Source: JAAYEA01 sp012689325
GTDB taxonomy: Bacteria > Chloroflexota > Anaerolineae > JAAYEA01
Reading direction: 5' to 3'
Assembly (NCBI GenBank): GCA_036841525.1
Contig: DAITVZ010000002.1
Span: forward strand, 62,001 to 126,000
DNA: 64,000 nucleotides
The notes beneath the pieces were generated by a model. It did not search any database. It was not told the DNA's origin and saw only the letters and a list, made by a program, of their open reading frames with translations. Positions within the stretch are counted from its first letter, which is position 1. Every line of letters starts with the position of its first letter. The position numbers and the translations under genes are program-made. This document shows positions 33,000-40,359 of the stretch, in pieces.

Positions 33000-34088
33000 A
33001 TGAACTCGCCCTTTGCCACCCCAGTCAAGCCCGATTGGGAGGCCTTTGTGGATTGCATCATGCGCCGGGGCACCCCCCGACGCGTCCATCATATCGAGCT
33101 ATTCCTGGATGCCGAAGTCCAGGAGTTGATCTGCCAGCGTTACGGGCTGACCGACGATCTGAGCCCCAGCGACCCCGCCTTTGCCTACGAGCGCCAGATC
33201 CGCATCCAGCGCTTCCTCGGCTATGACTTTGTGCGCTGCGGGCTCGACGACTGGAGCATGCCACTCAACCGCATCGCGATCGAGGATACGGCCGAGGCCA
33301 AGCGCGAGCAAGGGCGCCACTTTCAGGACGAGCACCGCGGCCCCATCACCAACTGGGCCGAGTTCGAGAGCTATCCCTGGCCGGACCCCGATGCCTGCGG
33401 GACCCGCACGCTCGACTGGTACTCGGCCAACCTGCCCGACGACATGTGCATCATCGCCAGCGGCGGCTTTGCCCACTTTGCCGAGTACCTCACCTGGCTC
33501 ATGGGCTACGAAACCTGCTGCTACGCCCTCTACGACCAGCGCGACCTGGTGGCGGCCATCGCCCAACGCCTCATCGACCTCTACCAGCGGGTGCTGCAGC
33601 GATTGCTGGCCTTTGATCGGGTCAAGGTCGTCTGGGGCAGCGATGACATGGGCTTCAAGACCAGCACCCTGCTAAGCCCCAAAGACACGCGCGAGTTCAT
33701 CCTGCCAGGGCACAAGATCATGGCCAGCATGTCCCACGACGCCGGTCGCCCCTACCTGCTGCACGCCTGCGGCAACCTGGAGACCATCATGGGTGACCTG
33801 ATCGACGACGTCAAGATCGATGCCAAGCATTCCTTCGAGGATACCATCGAGACCGTGATCGAGGCCAAGCGCAAATACGGGGACAAGATCGCCCTGTTGG
33901 GCGGCATCGACGTGGACTTTATGTGCCGCAGCAACGAGGGCGCCATCCGCCGTCGCGTGCGCGAGACGTTGGATGCCTGTCTGGCGGGCGGCGGCTACCT
34001 GCTGGGCACGGGCAACAGCGTGGCCAACTATATCCCGGTGGACCACTACCTTGCCATGGTAGATGAAGGCCGCAACTATAGCGGCTAG
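33000..34088 (+). CDS. Uroporphyrinogen decarboxylase-like (MtaA/CmuA-type) protein
   Basis: 362 residues. WGSDDMGFKTSTLLSPKDTREFILPGHKIM is the corrinoid-methyltransferase-like 'DD.g.k..lLSP..fref..P' block. PYLLHACGNLETIMGDLIDDVKID has the complete HxCGN zinc-type motif, and LLGGIDVDFMCRSNEGAIRRRV follows the 'GGID' block. This is the only one of the five UroD-like proteins in the window that keeps His-x-Cys-Gly-Asn, so it is the best candidate for a zinc-dependent methyltransferase. ATG with AGGAGG 11 nt upstream. Transcribed alone, divergent from its paralogue. Confidence 0.8.
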   Translation: MNSPFATPVKPDWEAFVDCIMRRGTPRRVHHIELFLDAEVQELICQRYGLTDDLSPSDPAFAYERQIRIQRFLGYDFVRCGLDDWSMPLNRIAIEDTAEAKREQGRHFQDEHRGPITNWAEFESYPWPDPDACGTRTLDWYSANLPDDMCIIASGGFAHFAEYLTWLMGYETCCYALYDQRDLVAAIAQRLIDLYQRVLQRLLAFDRVKVVWGSDDMGFKTSTLLSPKDTREFILPGHKIMASMSHDAGRPYLLHACGNLETIMGDLIDDVKIDAKHSFEDTIETVIEAKRKYGDKIALLGGIDVDFMCRSNEGAIRRRVRETLDACLAGGGYLLGTGNSVANYIPVDHYLAMVDEGRNYSG

Positions 34089-34102
34089 CCCCCCAGATTC
34101 CT

Positions 34103-34149
34103 TGCTCTCGCCCTCCTCTCGCCGGTTCAGGGGCAGGAGGGCGAGAGCA
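34103..34149. terminator. Bidirectional hairpin between convergent genes
   Basis: Perfect 15-bp stem (TGCTCTCGCCCTCCT / AGGAGGGCGAGAGCA) with a 17-nt loop lies between the UroD-like stop and the selD stop. Neither side has a clear T-run, so termination strength is uncertain. Confidence 0.55.
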
Positions 34150-34166
34150 GCAACGCAACATCGGCG

Positions 34167-35216
34167 CTAGGCTTCGACGACGATCCCCGCGCCTTCCGCG
34201 ACCTCGCCAATAGCCCAGACGTCCTGGCCTTCCTCCGCGAACCGCGCCAGCAACGCCTTGGCCCGGTCTGGCGGCGCCGCCACCAGCAGCCCGCCCGACG
34301 TCTCGGGAGTAAACAGCAGCATCTGCATCTCTTCCTCGACGCCCTCGAAGGTCGTCTTGGGACGATAGCAGGCCTCATTACGGCAGGTGCCCGCGGGGAA
34401 GAGCCAGTCGTTGGCGTATTGGATCGCCCCGGCCACGAAGGGGAGACGCGAGAAGCGGAAGCGCAGTTGCACGCCGCTTTTTTCCGCCATCTCGTAGCCG
34501 TGGCCTAGCAGGCCGAAACCGGTGATATCGGTGCAGGCGGCGATCCCGCCCGCGCGCTGAACAAGCTGCGAGGCCAGGCGGTTCAGCCGTTTCATGCTGG
34601 CCACCGCCTCCGCCACGTGGGCCGGGTCGGCCACATCTCCCTTCAGCGCCGTGGTGACCATGCCCACGCCCAGTGGCTTGGTGAGGAGAAGGACGTCGCC
34701 CGGGTGCGCCGCGGCCTTGGTCAGCACGCGTTGCGGGTGCACCAGCCCCATCACCGCCATGCCGTACAGCGGCTCGGCGATCTCAACGGTGTGCCCGCCC
34801 GCCACCACGGCCCCGGCCTCGCGCACCTTTTCGCCTGCGCCGCGCAGCACTTCCCCGATCATCTCCTTGGGCACTTGCGGCGGGAACCCGGCGATATTCA
34901 GCACCAGCGCCACCTCCCCGCCCATGGCGTAGACGTCGCTCATGGCGTTGGCCGCGGCGACCGCGCCATAGTCGTATGGGTCGTCCACCACCGGCGGGAA
35001 GAAATCCACGGTCTGGATGACGGCGGTTTCGTCGGTTATCTGATAGATGGCCGCATCATCGCTCACCTCCAGCCCCACCAGCAGCCGGGGATGATCCTCT
35101 GGCTTGAACATGTCTCTCAGTGGGCGCAGCACCTGCGCCAGGTCCTCAGGACCCAGCTTGGCCGCTCAGCCCGCCGCGCTGGTCAGCGCCGTGAGGCGAA
35201 TCTCCTCGCGCGTCAT
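34167..35216 (-). CDS. selD: Selenide, water dikinase, a selenoprotein (in-frame TGA = Sec17)
   Basis: SelD makes selenophosphate from selenide and ATP for Sec-tRNA synthesis and tRNA 2-selenouridine. Starting at the ATG behind GGAGGAG, the frame reads MTREEIRLTALTSAAG, then TGA (35168-35166), then AAKLGPEDLAQVLRPLR and on to a full SelD. Codon 17 is exactly the catalytic Cys/Sec position of SelD, and Lys20 follows. Further motifs: DDAAIYQI, GGHTVEIAEPLYGMAVMG, TDITGFGLLGHGYEM, ETSGGLLVA. 349 residues, normal length. A standard gene caller would start at the GTG codon 29 and lose the active site. Last gene of the selenium operon, 30 bp after yedF. Confidence 0.93.
35138..35156 (-). promoter_or_regulatory. 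SECIS-like hairpin of selD
   Basis: Starting 9 nt after the TGA, the RNA forms CUGGGUCC / GGACCUGG (8 bp with two wobbles) closed by a UGA loop, 17 nt from the Sec codon to the loop. A guanine within the first two loop bases at this distance fits the general description of bacterial SECIS elements bound by SelB. Confidence 0.7.
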
Positions 35217-35246
35217 CTTGCTCCTCCGTCTGCCCGGCAGCCAGCC

Positions 35247-35861
35247 CTAAAGCTGGACAACCTTGGCCGCGCCTAGCATGGCCTCGGCAATAGCATACAT
35301 ATTCGAGATCACTCCCACGGCAACCTTGTCCTTGAGGCCGAACTGGCCGAGGCACGTTCCGCACGCCAGGATCTCGATCCCCCCATCGCGCAGCGCCAGC
35401 AGGTCGGGCAGCACCGGCGAGCCCTCCACCACGAGCTTGACGCCGCTGTTGAAAAAGACAATCACGTCCGGCTGCGGCGTCACCTCGCCCAGGGTATGGA
35501 AAAAGGCGCGAATCAGGATCGACCCCAGCTCGGCATCCTCGCCGCGACCCATGAACTCGCTCCCGACCACCAGCGCCAGCGGGCCGGCGCCAGCCGCCGG
35601 GGAGGCGGCCACCGGCTGGGCCACCGCCGCCGCTGGCGACTGGTCCGCCGCGGCCTTGGCGATGTGCAGGCAGATCCCTTCCGCGGTCCGCTCCGCTCGC
35701 ACCGTGCAGCCCGCGCGCTCGGCCATCCGGGTCACGTTCTGCTGCGCCGTCTCGTTATCCACCAGCGTCACCAGGGCATCGCACGTCTGCAGCGCCCGGC
35801 GCGTCAGGATCACCGGCTGCGGACAGGGCAGGCCTCGCGCATCTACCTTCTCGACCACCAT
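35247..35861 (-). CDS. yedF: YedF-type selenium metabolism protein (TusA domain plus DsrE-like domain)
   Basis: 204 residues. N-terminal TusA-like carrier domain: VDARGLPCPQPVILTRRAL with Cys13 in CPQP. A low-complexity Ala/Pro linker (about 75-95) leads to a DsrE-like domain ending in ILACGTCLGQFGLKDKVAVG, whose cysteine pair is the YedF signature. The two-domain form co-occurring with YedE and SelD is known as a sulfurtransferase-like selenium metabolism protein, thought to carry selenide or sulfane selenium to SelD. GGAGGGTAC precedes the ATG. Gene order with selD immediately downstream supports this role. Confidence 0.9.
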   Translation of the reverse strand: MVVEKVDARGLPCPQPVILTRRALQTCDALVTLVDNETAQQNVTRMAERAGCTVRAERTAEGICLHIAKAAADQSPAAAVAQPVAASPAAGAGPLALVVGSEFMGRGEDAELGSILIRAFFHTLGEVTPQPDVIVFFNSGVKLVVEGSPVLPDLLALRDGGIEILACGTCLGQFGLKDKVAVGVISNMYAIAEAMLGAAKVVQL

Positions 35862-35958
35862 GTACCCTCCATCATCGCGTCAGAGACGCTCCACCTGAAG
35901 AACCGGGGCCGACCCCGCGCGCGTGCCAGCCCGCCAGGTCGCCCCACCTGCTGCCCGA

Positions 35959-36174
35959 TCACGCGCAGAAGGGCTTGATCTCCTCGATCTGCACCTTGGC
36001 CTTCTCCAGCGCTTGGCGCGCCGCTTCGGCGTCCTCCCGGCTGATGCGCAGGCAGACGCCGCAATCCGAACTGAGCGAGCGCGGCACCGGGATCAGCTTG
36101 TTCGCGATGCCGGCCATGTGCAGCACCCGTTCGGCCCGCAGGGCGTGGCTGGTGCTAGCTACCAAGATCGCCAT
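35959..36174 (-). CDS. DUF3343 putative selenium/sulfur carrier protein
   Basis: 71 residues. AILVASTSHALRAERVLHMAGIANKLIPVPRSLSSDCGVCLRI matches DUF3343, a small ferredoxin-fold domain usually found beside cysteine desulfurases, YedE/YedF and SelD. The DCGVC pair is the conserved feature, with a third cysteine at the C-terminus (KPFCA). A role as a carrier accepting Se or S from the neighbouring desulfurase is inferred from context. AAGGGA precedes the ATG; the desulfurase stop is 17 bp upstream. Confidence 0.88.
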   Translation of the reverse strand: MAILVASTSHALRAERVLHMAGIANKLIPVPRSLSSDCGVCLRISREDAEAARQALEKAKVQIEEIKPFCA

Positions 36175-36191
36175 ATAGCTTCCCTTTTCGA

Positions 36192-37346
36192 TCACCTTGC
36201 CCTCCCGGCCAGGGCCGCCACGGCATCCAGCGCCATCTCGATCTCGGCGCCGGTGCTGAACGCGCCCAGGCCAAAACGCACGGCTCCCGCTGGAAAGGTA
36301 CCGATGGTTCGATGAGCTGCTGGCGCGCAATGTAGCCCCACCCGACACATGATATCGCGCTCCTCGTCCAGCGCCAAGCCCACCGCGGAAGGCTCCAACC
36401 CAGCGACGTTGAACGCTACCGTGGCCGTCTGGCGCGCCGCGTTGCGCGGCCCATAGACGGTCACGCCAGAGATGGCGCACAGGCCGTCGATGAGCCGCTG
36501 CGCCAGCGACACTTCGTGCGCGCGAATCGCGGGCACGCCACGCTCTAGGACCCACCGCACCGCCGCGCCCAGCCCTGCCAGGCCGACGGCGTTGGGCGTG
36601 CCGCTTTCGCACATATCGGGCAGGAAATCGGGCTGCTCCTCCCGCTCCGAGCGGCTGCCCGTGCCGCCCCGCTTGAGCGGCCGCAGGCGACGCTCATCCA
36701 CGCGCGGCCCCAGGATCAGCCCGCCGGTGCCCATCGGACCCAGCAACGCCTTGTGCCCAGTAAAGGCCAGCAGGTCAATCGCGTCGGCCCCCATGTCCAC
36801 GGGATAGCATCCGCCCGTCTGCGCCGCGTCCACCAGCAAGAGCAGATCGTGCCGCCGCGCAATCTGCCCCGCCTCGCGGACCGGCAGCAACGTGCCCACG
36901 ACATTGGAAGCATGATTCAGCGCGATCATCACCGTGTTAGGCCTGATGGCAGCTTCCACATCGGCGGGCTCCAGGAACCCCTCCGGCGAACAGGGCACCA
37001 CCGTCAGCTCCACGCCCTCACGCGCCAGGGCGCGCAGCGGGCGCATCATCGAGTTATGCTCCATGCTGCTGGTGATGATGTGGTCACCAGGGCGGAGGAT
37101 GCCGCGCAGCGCCAGGTTCAGCGCCTCCGTCACGTTCAGCCCGAAGGCCACCCGCAGCGGGTCCGGCCCGCGAAAGAGCTCGGTGACCGCCTCGCGCGCG
37201 CCATACACCAGTCGCGCTGCCTCCACCGAGAGCCGGTGCCCGGAGCGACCCGGGTTGGCGCCGACCCCATCCATAAACTGGGACATCGCCTCTAGCACCA
37301 CCGGCGGCTTGGGCCAGGACGTGGCGGCATTATCAAAGTAGATCAT
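36192..37346 (-). CDS. Selenium-operon cysteine desulfurase/selenocysteine lyase (class V PLP enzyme)
   Basis: 384 residues. MIYFDNAATSWPKPPVV is the typical start of this clade; SMEHNSMMRPL and LVDAAQTGGCYPVDM (PLP contact Asp, Gln) precede FTGHKALLGPMGTGGL with the PLP lysine. The catalytic cysteine is in GLHCAPAAHRTIGTFPAGAVRFGLGAFST, the pattern of desulfurases that accompany SelD and DUF3343. It would release S or Se from cysteine or selenocysteine and load the downstream carriers. ATG with AAGG 8 nt upstream; a 14-bp hairpin lies between it and the preceding gene. Confidence 0.9.
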   Translation of the reverse strand: MIYFDNAATSWPKPPVVLEAMSQFMDGVGANPGRSGHRLSVEAARLVYGAREAVTELFRGPDPLRVAFGLNVTEALNLALRGILRPGDHIITSSMEHNSMMRPLRALAREGVELTVVPCSPEGFLEPADVEAAIRPNTVMIALNHASNVVGTLLPVREAGQIARRHDLLLLVDAAQTGGCYPVDMGADAIDLLAFTGHKALLGPMGTGGLILGPRVDERRLRPLKRGGTGSRSEREEQPDFLPDMCESGTPNAVGLAGLGAAVRWVLERGVPAIRAHEVSLAQRLIDGLCAISGVTVYGPRNAARQTATVAFNVAGLEPSAVGLALDEERDIMCRVGLHCAPAAHRTIGTFPAGAVRFGLGAFSTGAEIEMALDAVAALAGRAR

Positions 37347-37368
37347 CTTGGGCCTTTCCCTTCGGAGG

Positions 37369-37406
37369 TTCCCGCCTTCTCTCGCGCGCACCAGAGAAGG
37401 CGGGAA
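37369..37406 (-). other. Intercistronic hairpin in the selenium operon
   Basis: A 14-bp perfect stem (TTCCCGCCTTCTCT / AGAGAAGGCGGGAA) with a 10-nt loop, 12 nt after the tusA-like stop. It has no T-tract and is followed by the desulfurase ribosome site, so mRNA processing or stabilisation of the upstream segment is more likely than termination. Confidence 0.5.
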
Positions 37407-37418
37407 CGAAACGAGTCT

Positions 37419-37628
37419 TTATCGACTCAGCACCAACTTGAAGCCATCCCCAGACTGCTGCACAACCACCTGGACGCCCTGCTTTTCAGCCATGCGCCGT
37501 ACGTTCTCCCGGGACGTCACGCTATCCACCATCACCTCGATGGGGAACCTGGCTGCTTTTATCGCGTTCCGCGCCAGGATGACTGGCTGCGGGCAAGATA
37601 GACCCCTCGCATCAACGATCGTTGCCAT
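37419..37628 (-). CDS. TusA-family sulfur/selenium carrier protein
   Basis: 69 residues: MATIVDARGLSCPQPVILARNAIKAA with the CPQP active-site cysteine (Cys12), VMVDSVTSRENVRRMAEKQG and a final strand FKLVLSR. The same CPQP motif and the SRENVxRMAEKxG helix occur in the TusA half of YedF, so the two may have arisen by duplication. Encoded 13 bp after yedE. In yedE-tusA pairs the carrier is thought to receive sulfur or selenium species imported by the membrane protein. Confidence 0.9.
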   Translation of the reverse strand: MATIVDARGLSCPQPVILARNAIKAARFPIEVMVDSVTSRENVRRMAEKQGVQVVVQQSGDGFKLVLSR

Positions 37629-37641
37629 GGTTGTCCTCCCC

Positions 37642-38769
37642 TCAGGCTTTCTCGCGCATGGTGAACCCGATGGCCAAGCAGACCAAGAGGCCCACCCCGA
37701 TAGCCCACATCCCCGCCGTGCTCAGGCCGCCCACCTTGAGGACGCCATCCACCACAGCGTCAGCTCGCCCAGCCAGCCCAAAGTTGTGAGAGATACCAGC
37801 GCCGGTGATCATGCCCAGCACAAAGATCGCCGCGTCGCCGTCGCCCTCGCCGGAGAGGAAGAGCTGTCGGCCCGGGCAGCCTCCGGCCAGCGCGAAGGCG
37901 AGCCCCGCCAGAGCCATCCCAGCCAAGTTCCAGAGGGCGCTGCTGTGCGCCACGGGCTGCCCCGTGAAGCCAAACTTGACCTGCCCTAGCGCCAGGTTGG
38001 TGATGAAAGCCACTACCACCAACGCACCTACGCCCGTGATCAGGTGCGTATCGCCCATGAGGATGACGTCGCGGATGGATCCCATGGTGCAAAAGCGCGT
38101 CCGCTGCGCCAGGATGCCGATGATGAGCCCCGCGCCCAAGGAGATCAGCAGCGGCGCGTGCAGCGATCCAGGCCCAGTGGTGGAGAAGAAGAGGGGCCCG
38201 CCCTCCGCCACCTGGACGCGGAAGACGAGCAGCAGTAGCAGGCCAGCCATGATCAGCGGCATGATCCAGCCCACCGCGACGGGAGCGCGGGTGGCGCGGC
38301 CCAGGCTATAGCCCGACTTGAGGAACAGGACCCCGATGGCGATACCGGCTGTCAGTCCCGCCAGGCCGAGGATCGCGTTCAGGTCGCCACCCGCCAACCG
38401 CAACAACGCTCGCCAGGGGCAGCCAAGAAAGGCCAGCGCGCCGATCATGGCAAACACGCCCAGCACGTAGCGGACGATGGGCGCCGAGCCGCCGCGCGCC
38501 CTGAACTCTCGGAACAGCAGCGCGGCGATGAGCGAGCCCAGCACAAAACCAATGATCTCCGGGCGGACATACTGGACGACGGCGGCGCGGTGAAGGCCGA
38601 GCGCTCCGGCGATGTCGCGCTCGAAGCAGGCCACGCAGATGCCCATGTTCGCGGGGTTGCCAAGCTTTTGCAGCAGCGGGGCCAAGAGGCCGATGGCCGC
38701 CCCTGCGGTGATGATCCCCCACCGCGAGGCGAAAAAGCGAGTAAGACGTTCGGATGTGCTCTCGGACAT
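37642..38769 (-). CDS. yedE: YedE family putative selenium transporter
   Basis: 375-residue polytopic membrane protein (about nine to ten helices). Diagnostic YeeE/YedE elements: GNPANMGICVACFERDIAG, FLGCPWRALLRLAGGD, QRTRFCTMGSIRDVIL and AGGCPGRQLFLSGEGDGD. The cysteines in these motifs line the substrate path in the related thiosulfate transporter YeeE. The GGCPGRQL form with YedF, DUF3343 and SelD is the version annotated as selenium-associated. ATG preceded by GGGAGG. First gene of the operon, after a leader of about 270 nt. Confidence 0.92.
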   Translation of the reverse strand: MSESTSERLTRFFASRWGIITAGAAIGLLAPLLQKLGNPANMGICVACFERDIAGALGLHRAAVVQYVRPEIIGFVLGSLIAALLFREFRARGGSAPIVRYVLGVFAMIGALAFLGCPWRALLRLAGGDLNAILGLAGLTAGIAIGVLFLKSGYSLGRATRAPVAVGWIMPLIMAGLLLLLVFRVQVAEGGPLFFSTTGPGSLHAPLLISLGAGLIIGILAQRTRFCTMGSIRDVILMGDTHLITGVGALVVVAFITNLALGQVKFGFTGQPVAHSSALWNLAGMALAGLAFALAGGCPGRQLFLSGEGDGDAAIFVLGMITGAGISHNFGLAGRADAVVDGVLKVGGLSTAGMWAIGVGLLVCLAIGFTMREKA

Positions 38770-39041
38770 GTGTTTCCTCCCGTTTCGATTATGTCTACTA
38801 GCGAATTCCCCTGATCCGCCAAGACAACAGAAACCGCCGCCAACATGCATCGTTCGGCGACGGTTCGACAGGAGGCTAGCCCCTTCCGCTCTAGACCACA
38901 GAACGCCATGGGACGACGCGCCCTATCGCCGCCCCTGATGCATATCGGCGCGCCCGCGGGCGCCACCTAGCGCCCGGAGCGTATGCTCATGTACGGCGAT
39001 GGAATGTCGTCTGCACCGCTCTGCTCCTCTCAGCAAGTGAT
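38770..39041 (-). promoter_or_regulatory. Long untranslated leader of the selenium operon
   Basis: Between the expected transcription start and the yedE ATG there are about 270 nt with no convincing gene. Only frames of a few codons are seen (for example MSIRSGR and MHQGRR), without ribosome sites. The leader includes a GC-rich dyad (GCGCCCGCGGGCGC). No known riboswitch class, tRNA-Sec or other RNA family could be recognised by eye. Confidence 0.5.
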
Positions 39042-39047
39042 GGGCAC

Positions 39048-39076
39048 ATTATAGCACCGGACAGACGGGTTCGCAA
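39048..39076 (-). promoter_or_regulatory. sigma70-type promoter of the selenium operon
   Basis: TTGCGA, 17-bp spacer, TATAAT on the minus strand. No better promoter is visible closer to yedE. Confidence 0.7.
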
Positions 39077-39082
39077 CTGCAC

Positions 39083-39111
39083 TTGCCAACCGCGTCGATT
39101 TGCGCTAGACT
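39083..39111 (+). promoter_or_regulatory. sigma70-type promoter of the UroD-like gene
   Basis: TTGCCA, 17-bp spacer, TAGACT, about 25 nt before the start codon and only 6 bp from the divergent -35 box. Confidence 0.6.
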
Positions 39112-39137
39112 GGAGCAACTCATGCAGGAGATGGCCC

Positions 39138-40211
39138 ATGTCCACCGACCTTCAGGTCTTTGCCGACACCACTGCCCATCGTCGCCCGGCGCGCATCCTC
39201 TATTATGCCGGGTTCACCGCCGACCTGGAGAGGCGGGTCCAGGAGCACATCGGCAGCGCCGATATCGCCGAGCACTATGGCTTCCTGCAGCGTGTCTGGC
39301 TGCCCCTGCGCCGCCCCGAGGGATTGGCGCCGCTCGATTACCGCCCCTACTGGGAGGGCGAAGAACTGCCCCCCGGCACCACCATCAATTCCTGGGGCGT
39401 GGCCCAGGCGCCCAGCGGTCTCTACCACTTTTGGGGCTACATCTCGCCCCTGCGCCACGCGCGGTCGCTGGCGGACATCGAGAACTATCCGCTAGATGAC
39501 CTGACCGCTTGGGATACCTCGTATATGCCGGCCATCACGGCGCAGTCTCACGCCGCAGGCAAGATCTCCATCGGCAGCATCGGCCACATGTACGAGACCG
39601 CCTGGCAGATTCGCGGCTACCCCGAGTTCCTCATGGACATGATCGAGCGTCCCGCCTGGGCAGAGTGCCTTCTGGAGCGCCTGGCCGAGCAGAACCTGTG
39701 CAAAGCGGTGGCCTACGCCAAGGCGGGCGCGGACTGGATCCATTGCGGGGACGATGTGGCCAATCAGCGCGCCATGACCTTCTCGATACCCATGTGGCGC
39801 AAGATGATGCTCTCGCGCTGGGCCAAGGTCTGGGCGGCCGTCAAAGACATCCACCCAGGGGCGCGGATCTGGTACCACAGTGACGGCAACATCAGCGAGA
39901 TCGTGGGCGAGCTCATCGAGGCGGGGGTGGATATCCTCAACCCCCTGCAGCCCGAGTGTCTGGACCTGGACGCGCTGCACCAGCGCTACGGCGAGCGCCT
40001 GACCTTTGACGGGACCATCGGCACCCAATCCACCATGCCCTGGGGCACCCCTGACGAGGTGCGCGCCCGGGTCAAGCAGGTCATCGCCAAGTACGGCCAG
40101 CATGGCGGCCTGATCATCTCGCCCACCCACGTGCTAGAGCCGGAGGTCCCCATCGCCAATATCGACGCGCTGGTGCAAGCCTGTCGCGAATACGGGACGT
40201 TCGAGCAATAG
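39138..40211 (+). CDS. Uroporphyrinogen decarboxylase-like protein
   Basis: 357 residues, UroD superfamily. IHCGDDVANQRAMTFSIPMWRKMMLSRWAKVW is the 'DD...q...s...f......' block; ARIWYHSDGNISEIVGELIEAGVDILNPLQPE contains HSDGN at the zinc-motif position; LTFDGTIGTQSTMPWGTPDEVRARVKQVI and GLIISPTHVLEPEVPIANI end the barrel. The HSDGN version links it to the paralogue 7 kb upstream. Transcribed with a TIM-barrel isomerase and Gfo/Idh oxidoreductase downstream, pointing to a demethylation step in sugar or polyol use, which is inference. Confidence 0.75.
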   Translation: MSTDLQVFADTTAHRRPARILYYAGFTADLERRVQEHIGSADIAEHYGFLQRVWLPLRRPEGLAPLDYRPYWEGEELPPGTTINSWGVAQAPSGLYHFWGYISPLRHARSLADIENYPLDDLTAWDTSYMPAITAQSHAAGKISIGSIGHMYETAWQIRGYPEFLMDMIERPAWAECLLERLAEQNLCKAVAYAKAGADWIHCGDDVANQRAMTFSIPMWRKMMLSRWAKVWAAVKDIHPGARIWYHSDGNISEIVGELIEAGVDILNPLQPECLDLDALHQRYGERLTFDGTIGTQSTMPWGTPDEVRARVKQVIAKYGQHGGLIISPTHVLEPEVPIANIDALVQACREYGTFEQ

Positions 40212-40306
40212 GAGCGCGGCGGGCCCTGGCGCGCAGACCGGCGACTGCGCCATCGCAGCATCTCCCTCTGCTCAGCAAAGGTTGAGCGAGAGGGGTCTGA
40301 AGCCCT

Positions 40307-40328
40307 CGGGGCGATCTGGATCGCCCCG
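40307..40328 (+). terminator. Hairpin after the UroD-like gene, weak terminator
   Basis: Perfect 9-bp stem CGGGGCGAT / ATCGCCCCG with a CTGG loop, then TTCCGG, about 95 nt after the stop. A short T-tract suggests partial termination before the isomerase gene. Confidence 0.4.
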
Positions 40329-40359
40329 TTCCGGACAATCCATAACCCAAGGAGGAATC

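Noticed and set aside
34167..35132. selD starting at the GTG after the TGA
   Set aside because: It would remove the active-site region (residues 1-28). The upstream frame with a ribosome site and the SelD N-terminal sequence shows that the TGA is read through as selenocysteine.
38770..39041. tRNA-Sec or a known riboswitch in the selenium-operon leader
   Set aside because: No 90-100-nt tRNA-Sec-like cloverleaf with the required arms, no TPP, cobalamin or c-di-GMP type core was found by eye.
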